Source: Muricea muricata
Lineage: Eukaryota; Cnidaria; Anthozoa; Malacalcyonacea; Plexauridae
Direction of reading: 5' to 3'
Assembly: GCA_963855995.1 (NCBI GenBank)
Contig: OY979729.1
Location: 7,086,115-7,150,114 of the forward strand
Length of the DNA stretch: 64,000 nucleotides
Below are positions 10,520 to 21,117 of the stretch, piece after piece (position 1 is the first letter of the stretch; the number at the start of each line of letters is the position of its first letter). The notes beneath the pieces are model-generated. The model ran no database searches. It was not told where the DNA came from and saw only the letters and a list, made by a program, of their open reading frames with translations. Position numbers and translations under genes: made by a program.

Positions 10520-12110
10520 CACACTAAAAAAGCAGCAGTTAGTGACAGCTGAAGCAGTTTTCGTCTCAAAAATAAACTTACGGTTTGAATTGAAAAAGTG
10601 GTGTTGTTTTAGGCAAAAACATCAAGCGTAAAAGGATTATAGAGTTAATTAAGGCTCGCGAAGCGATATAACACGCATATGCATGACATGTCCCAGCTGA
10701 GATCAGCTGTTGTTTTTAAATTAAATATATAGTGATGTGTTTTATATATGTTAATATCATATATTCAGTTAAAGCTAAGACTATATAAGTTGTCGAAGCA
10801 GCAGATCGCGTGAAAAGACTGAGACTATCAACGAAAGTAACTCATTCAAAGGTATAGAAAGATGTAACTTATCATATTTAACTTGTTCACAATCAGAAGC
10901 TGTAGAATATTTTCTGCGTATCATATCATATGCCAACCACTTAAATTCATCCTGTATATATTTTTGTTTTCTAATTTGGTATGATATATATTTTGAAAGA
11001 GTAGAACTAAATTGCTCGACGGAATTATTTCCTTTTAGTATCAAACTTTATAGTTGGAAATTGACTATGCTTAATTTTATGGTGAGAATAATTCAACTCT
11101 TCTCTGTGGGGAGGGCGATATTTCCAGCTAATTTGCGATCCCAGTGTATAGCATAATTTGGTTCAACTGAACCAGTCTATACTGCATGATAAATTAAATA
11201 ACCTAGAACATAGTTTATAGTGCACCTGTTCGGAGTACGCCCATCTAAAGATATGAGCATTCACTGTCTGAATTGTCAATGATAATTATTTGTATATACA
11301 TGTGAAAAATTTAATTCCTTATATTACATGATTTTTGTCTGTATGATAGGAGTTAAAAACTTAGTTACCTCAGACACAGTGGAAACCTCAAAACGATCGA
11401 AGCCTTAAAAGGCGATAGTTGTTTTTTCTTAAACAATGTGACAGGTAAACTGGCATGGGTTTGACCAGACTGCCCATTATTATCTTAAACAAAACGTGAG
11501 TCAAACGCTGATGATTCAACGGTATAAAATGCCCGGAGAAATTAAATTTCATGCAAAAGTTACTGAATTCAGGACGTAGTGAGATATATACAGTACAAAA
11601 TTTTCCTCTGAAAAAAAATAGAGTATGTACGTGTATAGGACAACAACCATCGTTTGTTCCGACATGCGTAATTATTTTCTTATAAGTATCTGCATGAGAT
11701 AGTCCATCTTATATATACTACTGCTCAAATCCTACATGCATGGCTTGCATAAAAACTATGCAAAATTTCATAGCGACAGAATGTCAGTTTCTCTATATAG
11801 CAGTATACAAAATAACATATTTGCATTGCTAAAGTATGCGAAGTAAGCATATAATACAACAGTATATAATGCGCCGGTTATGATAATTTACGCATATCAG
11901 GATAAATTCCCTAATTAGAGGTAATTAATACGGATTTTCCTGTCTCACAAGTCTTGTTTAACATTAGAGGACGAATTGCTTATGAGAACATTGGACAACA
12001 TTCGCTAAAAATATATCATGTCATTCATGTATATACAACAAACAAAACTTCTTCAAGTCACCTTAATAAATATTGCCGTTGGGGCGATGCATTAAATGAT
12101 TATAAGTAAG
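10520..12110. repeat. tandem duplication, copy 2 (apparently non-coding)
   Basis: The downstream, somewhat shorter partner of 8310-10120, with blocks in the same order (10690-10815 best conserved; GAGTACGCCCATCTAA near 11235; TCTATATAGCAGTATA near 11795; ACATTGGACAACATTCGC near 11990). An 87-codon minus-strand ORF at 10781-11044 crosses the conserved block, but the equivalent frame in copy 1 has several stops, so I do not call it a gene. Confidence 0.75.
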
Positions 12111-12960
12111 AGTTTATTGTACATAGAATAATTAAAGAGAAAAAAAAAACATGCAAAAAGTTTGATAAATACATGTCGTGCGTGAACGTTATACATGAAC
12201 GTGCCAGAATTTGGTGTAGAATATCGTTTAATTGGCAGTAGTTCGAATTTGCATTGAGCAGCCGATTCCTTCTGTTTTTAGCTGTCAACAGGGGTGTGCC
12301 GAACTAGCCCGTAGCCGGGGTTAATTGTGTCTGAGAGAAACGAAACTTGTCGAAAAATGGGTATTTATGAAATGCGGAAATTATAATGTTTTGCTAAAGT
12401 TTCGCCCAACCAATCAAGACGAAGCCTCGATTTAACAACTTGCATCCCATTTTGACGTGATTATGAGATCAAAGTTCTATTGATTTGAAAAAATACTGTC
12501 TACAAATTATTGACCAACAGAATTGATATACGCTCGATAATTCATTCTATCCAAAGGTCCATTCAATTTCCCTACCACAGATGGTAAATTTTTTTCCACC
12601 GTAGTCGAAAATGATTCGCACTTTTAAAATTTCTAAAATTTTTTTTTAAAGTTAATCCCGGATGCACTGCGGTCTCTCTCGACGAAGGCCTATATTGATT
12701 CTTGATCATACATCATCATTTCGATCGTATGTCATAGAATTTCCTCATCAACTTAACACATTGGTAGTTCGTAAGGTTATTTACCAAATAAAAATTGTTG
12801 GAGTGAGTTTCATTTCAAATAACGTCTTGGAATGACAGCTACGAGCTGATCGTGCATTCATGGTTTCTATACCTGAACTACAATTTATTTAACATGCTTC
12901 AGTACATCAGTATTACAGTTTTATTCGACCCTGTCAGATATAGTTGGCAGGAAATTTTCT
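12111..12960. other. intergenic region, no gene seen
   Basis: AT-rich sequence with short random ORFs only; no recognisable element. Confidence 0.5.
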
Positions 12961-13233
12961 TTGGGTAGAATTATGCATGCATGCTTACAGCTTTCAGATG
13001 CAGAAGTACTAACACGGAATTCAATGCACGTTCAAAAAGGCATAAAACATGCAATCCTGGGTTATGAAATGAAAGGACATATAGTTTGCTTTGATGAACA
13101 CGACAATCGAAATTGTTTCAAATGCACAAGCTTGTCCGACTCTCCATGGTTGACTCGTGATGAAAACAGCCAGCGCTCTATATGTACAAGAAAGCAAAGC
13201 CAATACTTTAACAATTCATCTAGACATACATGA
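12961..13233 (+). CDS. hypothetical 90-codon ORF, doubtful
   Basis: An ORF with four cysteines (including CFKC) and no recognised domain. Two minus-strand ORFs overlap it, and it ends three bases before the telomere-like tract. I include it only because it is the longest open stretch in the interval. It may be random or a broken fragment. Confidence 0.15.
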   Translation: MGRIMHACLQLSDAEVLTRNSMHVQKGIKHAILGYEMKGHIVCFDEHDNRNCFKCTSLSDSPWLTRDENSQRSICTRKQSQYFNNSSRHT

Positions 13234-13235
13234 TA

Positions 13236-13270
13236 TAGGGTTAGGGTTAGGGTTAGGGTTAGGGTTAGGG
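13236..13270 (+). repeat. interstitial telomeric repeat (TTAGGG)5.8
   Basis: TAGGG followed by five perfect TTAGGG units. This is the metazoan telomere motif. Unrelated sequence continues on both sides, so it is interstitial rather than a chromosome end. Confidence 0.95.
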
Positions 13271-14374
13271 TAATCGTAATCATCCAGTCACTTTTGAAAC
13301 CATATCAAAAAGAGCTTCGATCAAATTCGCACAATGGCGACTATTGTGGCAGGTGTGATATATAATATATGAGAGTGACAATATAAAAATTCATATACAA
13401 TATTTTTTCAGTCGTTTTTCCAAGAAATAATTTAACTTATTACTTATATGTAGAGTAATTTCTCCTCGAAGAAAGTTCAAGAATTTTACACGAACCGAAA
13501 ATTGCATAACTGTATATACTACTGTCTAAAAATGATCATGATGCTTCATCATCAAATGAGGTATCAAGCAATTGTTAGAATTTTTACCGGCGTTATCACG
13601 TTTTTGATAAGTTTACACCAATAATTCTAAAATATGTCACACAATTTCGACGTTCATTTCATGCAACTATTCTATATATATACCTACTAATAACTTAGCT
13701 TTATATATTTATACTCAACAGAATTACTTAGGCAACTTGTAGCAAAATAGGATCTGAGGCAATCTTAAGTAAAAGTGGCTACGAATATTGTTCACAATTT
13801 AAATCCAGTATGACTGGATGTTTGTGTTAACATGCATTAAAATCAACCGCTAAAATTAAATCTACAGTGTTTTATAACAATTAACAAAACAGAAGCGAGA
13901 GGTTTTAGCTTCATTTTCAAGTATTTTATTTGTATTATTTTGTCACAAATAGTTAGAAGTCCCTCGCGTACATAGAAGGCCCCGTCTGCATATATTTCTC
14001 GGACAACAGCAGACACTAGCATTCATAACCGTATTCTTTTGTCAAACTCAAAAATTGTTGCATGACAGGACTTATATAGTATACACAAATGACAAAACAG
14101 TTGTTAATACTATACTTTATAAATTATGTAAACCAACAAAAGAAACTGCACAACTGCACAAGGTAATTTTTGAAATTTTGAGATTACCCTTCAAACGCTT
14201 CAGTTGTAAAGGAAAATGTCGGGTAATCTTACATCTTGATTTATACTCTGTAGGGACTGTTTTGTTTTGTCAGGAATGTTGGACTGTTTCGTTTTGTTGC
14301 GATAATTTTCTTAAATTGTTATTACAAATTTGTTATTCGCGTTTTTTAACACATTTTTACTCTTACTCATGCAG
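13271..14374. other. region upstream of the secreted LDLR-B gene, nothing recognised
   Basis: AT-rich sequence. A 107-codon ORF at 14055-14378 has no recognisable domain and a composition like its surroundings. A 5' untranslated exon of the next gene could lie here but was not identified. Confidence 0.4.
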
Positions 14375-14672
14375 ATGATGTTCACATTCGAGCATGCCAG
14401 TTTCCATGAGATGAAAAGATTGTTTTTCATTTCGACAAAGATCACTGTGGGCCTTCTTATCTTGATATGCTTTGGGACAAGTTTGGTCACCAGTAATGAA
14501 GGTATACCTTTCTGTAAAGAACAATTGCAACGACTCAAACAGGACGTGGAAGTTTGGAATGAAAGATGCTGGAACAATACTGATCACGGAAATAGTACAC
14601 CCTGCTGTGAAGCAGAGAAAGAATATAATCAAGAGAGGATGAAAATGCATGTAGAGATGTGCTTTTATTCAG
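14375..14672 (+). CDS. secreted LDLR class B-repeat protein, signal-peptide exon
   Basis: An exon beginning at a good acceptor (pyrimidine-rich tract then CATGCAG) and ending at TCAG/GTTAGA in phase 1. Met codons occur at 14375, 14378 and 14411; the last gives the best signal peptide (MKRLFF, then hydrophobic TVGLLILICFGTSLV, likely cut near VTS-NEG). The mature segment of about 60 residues has five cysteines (FC, RC, CC, MC), an amphipathic EQLQRLKQDVEVW stretch and N-glycosylation sequons (NNT, NST). I do not recognise this small Cys-rich module. The phase-1 end joins the phase-1 start of the exon at 20739, completing a Gly codon, which is why I place the two in one gene. The joining is an inference from phase, strand and order. 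Confidence 0.65.
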
Positions 14673-15146
14673 GTTAGAGTTTTATTATGAAAACAGAATT
14701 GGGGGTTAAGGGTCTTTATCACTTACTTGCAGTTTTATCAGGATTAATGAAGATCTGTTTTTATGTTTAAAAACATACTCAACACCGTTGATTCAACATC
14801 ATTATGTATTGCTTGGCGCAACATGTATGTACATGTTTGCTTCGTTTGTAGAATGTGCTGAATAATGTTGAATCGATTTTAAACAAACTTCAATGTATGC
14901 TAGCCCTCCTCACATATTTTTGTTCTAGCATAATTTGACTCATAACAGGTTTCCGTGGGTGGGGTTAGTGCAAAAAGAGTACTGCCCGGGACTGAAGACA
15001 TGAGTTGTTTTGCCAATTTATGCAAGGAAGTTTACCGCGACCTTTTTGATTATTTATTACTGTGACGTAACTGACGTCTACGATTGACGTTTTTTAGGCA
15101 TTATGTCATTAAAAACGTAGACAAGCATCGCATTAAACTACAAGAT

Positions 15147-15337
15147 AAACATATTCTGAAGAAATACATCTTGTAAACTCAATCCTCCAATTAAAATAAT
15201 GTTTCTTAATTTTCTTAATTTTGCAATTGATATATTGATGATTTTGGAAAAACCCATGAAATATTACAGTCTCAACCCTGTCTTATTTTTACCTCGAGTA
15301 TTGAGTTTACAAGATGTATTTCTTCGGAACATGTTTT
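15147..15337. repeat. foldback element with about 34 bp arms
   Basis: GAAGAAATACATCTTGTAAA near 15157 recurs inverted near 15304-15330, with about 115 bp between the arms. Two or three mismatches separate the arms. MITE-like, in the intron of the LDLR-B gene. Confidence 0.75.
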
Positions 15338-15837
15338 ATGTATTTTGTATTTTAATACATCGCATTAAAGTTCATTAGTTTTCTGTTTGGAAAGAAATAA
15401 TACGGACAGGCATGTTTTCTGGTGTTACAGTTTAACAAAATCCTTTAAGCGAACACATTGTTTCTTTGTGTCAGTTTTCTCAATTTTGCAGAATTGCATT
15501 TGATATATTGCCAAGGCGGGGCAGTGTTTCTTGTGTCCCCAGAGTAGGCATATTCACTAACAATTTTTGTCCTACCATTGAGAACTATAAATTGACTGAT
15601 ACATCATGCATCCCATGTTCCACAATGGTAAAATCAAACTGCTGCAGTATAACAGTGACGCGCAAACGAGACGACTGTTAGGATCTTTTATTGACATAAG
15701 CTGCCACTTAATAGCGTAACTGTGATCTATTTGAATTGTGAACTTGTTACCATAGAGGTTGTTTCGAAACTTTCTGATGTCAAAAACTATTGCTCAGGCC
15801 TCTCGTTCAGTTGGACTATAATTTGTTTCGCTGGAAC

Positions 15838-16500
15838 TCAGATCACACCACCATAAGCAGCAGCACGTTCACGCCATTCCTGGATTTGGTCCAACGAAAA
15901 GCCAATGTCCGTTGCAGATGCATCAGTACGCATTTCAAACTGCAAAGAAAAATCGAGATAGGCAAGTATAGGGGCTGAAACGAGCGCGGATTTAAGAAAG
16001 TTAAATGCAACGTCGCAGGCTTGATCGCAAGTATAGGGAACATTCTTCTGTGTCAAACCACAGTCAAACGGTGAGTGGCGATGCGGTGTGTGCGAAATCT
16101 TGAATGAACCGGTGAGCAACTATGTGGCCAAGGTATTCAACATGTGGCCTAGCGAACGAGCATTTCTGTGGTTTTAGTTTGATGTTTGCTGTGCGTAGAC
16201 AAGCGAAGATTTTTAAGACATCGTTTTTCAGACCATCGTGAGTGACAAATGTAGTTTTTGGTTTTGAGTGGTCATTGACTTGTCATCGAAGATCCAATAT
16301 GAAGTGGTAGTAAGTTCCTATGCGTCTTGTAGTCGAGAAAAGAAATGAGAATCAAGACGACCTACCTTGTTCTGATCGAGATAATCGACGCAATCAGTGT
16401 CTCCTTTTCTCGTCACGATATCACCAAGGGCAGCCCATGGACTGAGCGATGGTTGTATGACGCCTGGTTTAAGCTACGTTTTTACGTGTGCATCAGTTTT
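15838..16500 (-). pseudogene. Ty3/gypsy RT-RNase H fragment
   Basis: Minus-strand reading shows RT thumb and start of RNase H: KLKPQKCSFARPHVEYLGHI near 16160, then CDVAFNFLKSALVSAPILAY and RTDASATDIGF (the TDAS motif of gypsy RNase H) at 15838-16119. Upstream (to about 16500), RT core words occur in shifting frames. No LTR was seen at either end. A truncated copy in the LDLR-B gene intron, on the opposite strand to that gene. Confidence 0.8.
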
Positions 16501-17073
16501 TTCCACGGATCGGAGGAGAAACATGGCATGGAGGCTTTCTAATTGGACGCTCATTGCCTGTACCATTGCGATGCTGAACTAAAGTTGTATGACCCAATTC
16601 TTGATCGTTCACAGCAAACACGTCACGGTTTACTTCAACAAGCGGAGTTAGATGCTCGTCTTCATTTAAATCATTGTCACAGAGATCGGCAAAAAATCGT
16701 TAGACTGGGAGCTCCCGTAAGTGCACAGTGTCTGTAACGGCAACTGTAAATTATTCAGAGGCACCAAATTGATCCAAAATCGTCTGTCGATAAATGGTGA
16801 TAGGCTGAGATGTAGGGCTACAGACGTGGTAATAGAAACGCTCTGGGAAAAAATTGACCAATTTATTTCCTCAAATTTAGCATTCCTCTAACCAATTTTG
16901 AAAAGTTCGTTTAAAGGTTCACAGCTTCCTGATTGTTGAAAAATCAGAATGCACACCAATAAGATATAGCATTCTGACTAATCAATTAACATGAGGTTGT
17001 AAATCTTTCAGGAAACGTTTCAAAATTTTGAGGAATTGATCAGAGCAATTGCTAAGCTTGAGGAAATGAATTA

Positions 17074-17213
17074 GCCCCCGTTTAATACGTAGCATTTCAG
17101 TCGCCTCGAATGTAATTCAAGCAATAGATAATGAGATGGCTAAATTTATTATCTATTGTTTGAGTTGCGTTCGACGCGACTGAAATGCGACGTATAAACC
17201 AGGCCTTAGTCAA
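17074..17213. repeat. 140 bp foldback MITE (CTGGTTTATACGTCGCATTT type)
   Basis: The right arm, read as its reverse complement, is GGCCTGGTTTATACGTCGCA followed by TTTCAGTCGC. The left arm reads CCCGTTTAATACGTAGCATT followed by TCAGTCGC. A second inner inverted segment (CAATAGATAAT / ATTATCTATTG) extends the hairpin. A typical small non-autonomous DNA element. Confidence 0.8.
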
Positions 17214-18009
17214 CTTGCCTATTGCGGTGACTGTAAGCAATTGAAATAGGACGGAATTTTCGTCTGCTAGTTTGACAAGAATGACTGCCCTGCAAAGGCC
17301 ATGGCGTTCTGGCGTGCGCAGTAACTAAACCAGTCGTGTTATGGGATGAAACTCCTGTTGGTATTCCCCTGCGTTCATCTAAAACTACAGAAAATGGCGG
17401 TAGTACCCATGTAAGAGAGTACAAAGCAGATTTTGTTGAGGAAAAGGAGCTGGCTTATCCACTGTTTGTGGGGGCAGGGAAAGGTGACCAGGGAAGTTAA
17501 CTGATAATGCGACAAAAAGTCAGCGCACTGTATGGCGTGGAACATTAGGACCAGAAATACTGCCGTGGATCACAGGAGAATTGTCACAGCAGGAAACACA
17601 AGCCCATCTAAGTCTGAATTTATTAAAACATCTATCTATATCTATCTAAAAAATAGTGGGACAACATCAAAATGCTATTTGGTTTATCACTGAAGTTAGT
17701 CGAGCAAGCTTGTGAACGGTTCTATACTAGTAGACAAACAGCTCGCCGATGTTATTCTAGACTTGGATCAAGTCCGTCCCTTTTTAGGTCAAACGGGTCA
17801 AAAAAGTGGCCAGCCAAGTGAACGATTACAGGAAGAGACGGATTTGGCTCACCTGCAGTGTTTCAAAAATATATTTTTGGCAGGAAATAAAATAAATAGA
17901 CTTGATGTTATTTTAAACGGTTTCAGTAAGCAAACCCAGCAACCTCGTTTTAACAAGTTATGACGTGTTACCGACCGAAAAATAGGTCAGTAAAGTTGGC
18001 GCGCTTGCA

Positions 18010-18715
18010 GGTTAGCCAAGACCGTCCCTCCCTCAAAAGTTCCTGCGTAATTTCGACTCCTCGGATTATATAGAGAGACGAACTTGATCCAAGTCTAAGG
18101 CCATTGGACAATGCTTTTATTGTGTGTCGAGCGCGATATTACCCCTCTGAACGTCCAATCTATTCCAGTTATAACCGTTCCAGATTCGTACACGATTTCC
18201 CCTGAGCACAGAACGTGTGGATACGTGAAACTCAAGGCCAAGTTTGCTCTAATGAGCTTGCAAACATGAAGACCAAGACGACGATTCGAATCACCTTAGC
18301 TCGACAACTCCGGCTCTTTCTCCTAGATGAAAATATCACTCCTTACGGAGGAAGAATTCGCAACGTACCTTTGCAGTTTTCCTCAAATTTTCCAGTTTTG
18401 CTCCCTCTGAACCACCACTTCACCACGTTAATGGTTAAACCACACCCTAACTCACGTTGGTCAGCACTACTGGATTCCGAAAGCTCGTCAGTTTCTCAAG
18501 AAGTTGCCACGTCGCTGCGTAACGTGTCGCAAAGTTAATAGAAAACCGTACAAGGCGCCTGACCCACCACCATTTTCCTACCTTCGACTGCTCGACTTGC
18601 TCCCATTTACTGTCACTGGAGTGGATTTTACAGGCGCAGTTTACGTGAAAACCACAAATTCGTAACTGATCTGACAGTTCCAGGCTTTGTCGCAGCGTTT
18701 CGACTTGTTAGTAAG
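18010..18715 (+). pseudogene. Bel/Pao retrotransposon integrase-region fragment
   Basis: The plus-strand ORF at 18215-18538 begins with a stretch (WIRETQGQVCSNELA) that fits the Bel/Pao linker before integrase. It continues with YGGRIRNVPLQFSSNFPVLL and PLNHHFTTLMV, hallmark words of the integrase zinc-binding region. After a frameshift, APDPPPFS and LPFTVTGVDFTGAVYVK (start of the catalytic core, with the first D) are readable, then DLTVPGFVAAF, where a MITE interrupts at about 18719. Earlier sequence from 18010 is weaker. Several stops; non-functional. Confidence 0.8.
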
Positions 18716-18718
18716 ACT

Positions 18719-18934
18719 ATGTGAACACGAGGTCGTTTCCGAGCGTTTTCATAAAAGTCAAATTCAAATTAATCTCAACTATGAAAATTCTCATCGCATG
18801 AAGTGTTACTTTAGTTTTTGCCCAAAGACGAGGTTCATGCTGGTTTTCATTAAATTTTGTCAACAAGCCTTGAGGTTCCTGAAATAATTCGGAATGAAAA
18901 CGCTCGGAAACGACACCGTGTGCACGTAGCCTTA
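18719..18934. repeat. MITE inside the Bel/Pao integrase
   Basis: Inverted arms: ACGAGGTCGTTTCCGAGCGT then TTTCAT at the left, and ATGAAAACGCTCGGAAACGA then CACCGTGT at the right, about 216 bp overall. It breaks the Bel/Pao reading at the DLTVPGFVAAF segment, so it is the younger insertion. Confidence 0.8.
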
Positions 18935-20224
18935 GTCGCAAATTCCTAACCTCTTCACGAAGATGATTCCTGTGATGATCCCACCTTTATGTCTAAAGCT
19001 GCTTGTCAAATCGAACATCAAGCGTAGCAAAAAGACTAGTTAATGCAACACTTTCGGAACCACTGGCGTCAAGAAAACTTAACTTCCTTATGTGAATTTT
19101 TAAAGTCTGTGGAAAGAAGGAAGTAGAAATTAAAGTCAGTGATATTAGTACAATTGTGGCCACGTTAACACGAAATGCGTCAACTGGATACTTGCGGCTG
19201 TAGAACGTCTCATTGAAAACGAACAAGCAACGGGGGGGGGGGGGGGGAGGCATTATTGCTGCACAAACGATGCCCTGCAAGCATATCCACTGGAAAAAGT
19301 CACTGGCAAAGAATCGGAGAAAAGGAGGATCCAATCTGCCCTTGTATATATGACAGTTTCATGTTTGCTCATATGACAATGTGAACCTATGATTTAGAAG
19401 AAATAATCTATGGGGAAATGTTCAAACGTTCTAACTACTACGAATATTTCATGTTTTTGGGGAACAGTTGTTGGTTATGCATGTTTCTCGGATGTAGTTG
19501 TTTTCCACAGTTATATCTTACATAACTTCTATCTACGCTGTTCAAACACACTGATCTCATAGTAAGTGGTTCAAACATGGATGGAATATAGGGAATAATA
19601 TACAGATTACATAATTATACATTCGCAAGATCCTGCCTGTTCCAAAATTTATACACGTCAGGGCAAATGAGAACACTTTAGAAACTATGTAATTGATAAT
19701 ATAAAAATAGTGGTGAATTTTGGTTTACAATTTTTGAATCTATGGGCTGGAAGGTGAAAAAATTGAAAATAACCAAATGATTTGGATGCCGATCTGTAAT
19801 CAATGATGACTACTTATTGTTTTCTTTGAACGTGTATGAAAAATGAGCTGGTTGGCAGTTTATTGTGATAGACTATCTCTTTTAGCTGCAAAAATGTGCA
19901 AAATATAAATTGCTGACTCAGCAAACGTTGAGACCTCATTAGTTGGTTAATTTTGTTTAATAAGTACAACACCGAGTATAGCTCAGTTATTATTAACTCA
20001 GACACCACATGATAAGACGCACTGAAGAACATTTTTAATTTAATAATAATAACTGAGCTATGCTCTGTTTAGCCTGTGCACAGACCTAAATGGGAATGAT
20101 TGAGGTTTGTGAATACTTGAAAGATTTCTTGTCCATGCATAAATTAAATCTCAAGTATTAAAGAATTAATTTATTATCATTGTTCTGTCGATCAGAAGAA
20201 GCAATACCTCAAGTCTGAACAGGC
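18935..20224. other. intron of the LDLR-B gene, largely unexplained
   Basis: Contains a poly-G run at 19232-19248 and, from about 19860, a member of the dispersed GCTGAATCAGCAATTTA repeat family. No coding sequence supported. Confidence 0.5.
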
Positions 20225-20310
20225 TATGCTCTGTTTTGTTTTTATTAAACATCAAACTAGTGACGTCACAGCTTGTGCTGAATCAGCAATTTATAAACAA
20301 AATTTTAAAT
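20225..20310. repeat. dispersed repeat with TGACGTCAC / GCTGAATCAGCAATTTA core
   Basis: Carries GCTATGCTCTGTTTTG, GTGACGTCACAGCTTG and GCTGAATCAGCAATTTATA. The same ordered words occur near 19860-20060 (inverted), 21740-21850 (inverted) and 44425-44560. It looks like one MITE or SINE family in various states of decay. Confidence 0.7.
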
Positions 20311-20738
20311 TTTGAATAATTTGGAAACAAAAAGAGATCTGTTCCAGTAACCTACCAATAATATCGTCTTACTTTTGCTTGCTCTTTCAAATAAATAATA
20401 AGAATATAGTGAATGTACTATAATATTGTGATAAGAATATTGTCAAAATTTGGTATGAAATTTTCAACATTATTATCGTCACATGATGTCATATAAGAAA
20501 CTCCAATTTTGGTCTACGAAATGAAGAGTACTGAAAAATAATGCGAGCTAATCGCCCCGGAAAGATCCGGCTCATTCCACGAGCAAGATTGTTAACGCAT
20601 TTTTTAATGACTCTTTTTATATCTACACTAGTTGCACTTACAGCCCATAAGCATACTAAATTCACTGTCAACACACAATTATAACATCTTAACGCATTTC
20701 TAAAAAATAATCTGTGTTGATTATCATTATTTCTGCAG

Positions 20739-21117
20739 GTCCATATCCCGAACCTTACTTGTTCATCAGATCATGGAATGAAATCCGGGCGATTGATTTG
20801 TTAACTCTGGATACGACTGTCGTCATCAGTGGACTTACACGTTTGGCGATGGATATTGACACTGTTGACAAGAAATTATACTTTCGCAAAGGAAACAATA
20901 TATCCAGAGCAAACTATGATGGCAGCAGCGAGGAAGTGATCGTACAGAATGCTGATCCTTACAGAGTAAGGGTGGACTGGAAAGGACGTCGTATATTTTG
21001 GACAAAGTATGGTAGTGATAAAGATATTTCCATGGCGACTTTAAATGGGCAGGAGAGAAGAGTGCTTAGAACAACAGAGAACGGTCCTTTGGATTTGGCA
21101 GTAGACTCAAACGCAGG
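20739..21117 (+). CDS. LDL-receptor class B (YWTD) propeller exon
   Basis: An exon between a TTTCTGCAG acceptor and a GTGAGT donor, entering in phase 1 and leaving in phase 2, coding about 126 residues. It holds YWTD beta-propeller repeats as in LRP/LDLR proteins: AMDIDTVDKKLYFRKGN (degenerate YWTD), ISRANYDGSSEEVIV, VDWKGRRIFWTKYG, LNGQERRVL and PLDLAVDSNAG. Such propellers bind extracellular ligands or pack against EGF modules. Following exons, needed to complete a six-bladed propeller, were not found in the rest of the window; the intron may be long or the gene broken. Upstream partner: 14375-14672. A specific LRP orthologue cannot be named from one exon. Confidence 0.85.

Noticed and set aside
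10781..11044. 87-codon minus-strand ORF in duplication copy 2
   Set aside because: The equivalent frame of copy 1 contains several stops, so the frame is not under protein-level constraint.
13236..13270. Chromosome end
   Set aside because: Unique sequence continues for tens of kilobases on both sides.
14055..14378. 107-codon ORF directly before the signal-peptide exon
   Set aside because: It is in a different frame, has no domain and covers the polypyrimidine tract of the 14375 acceptor.
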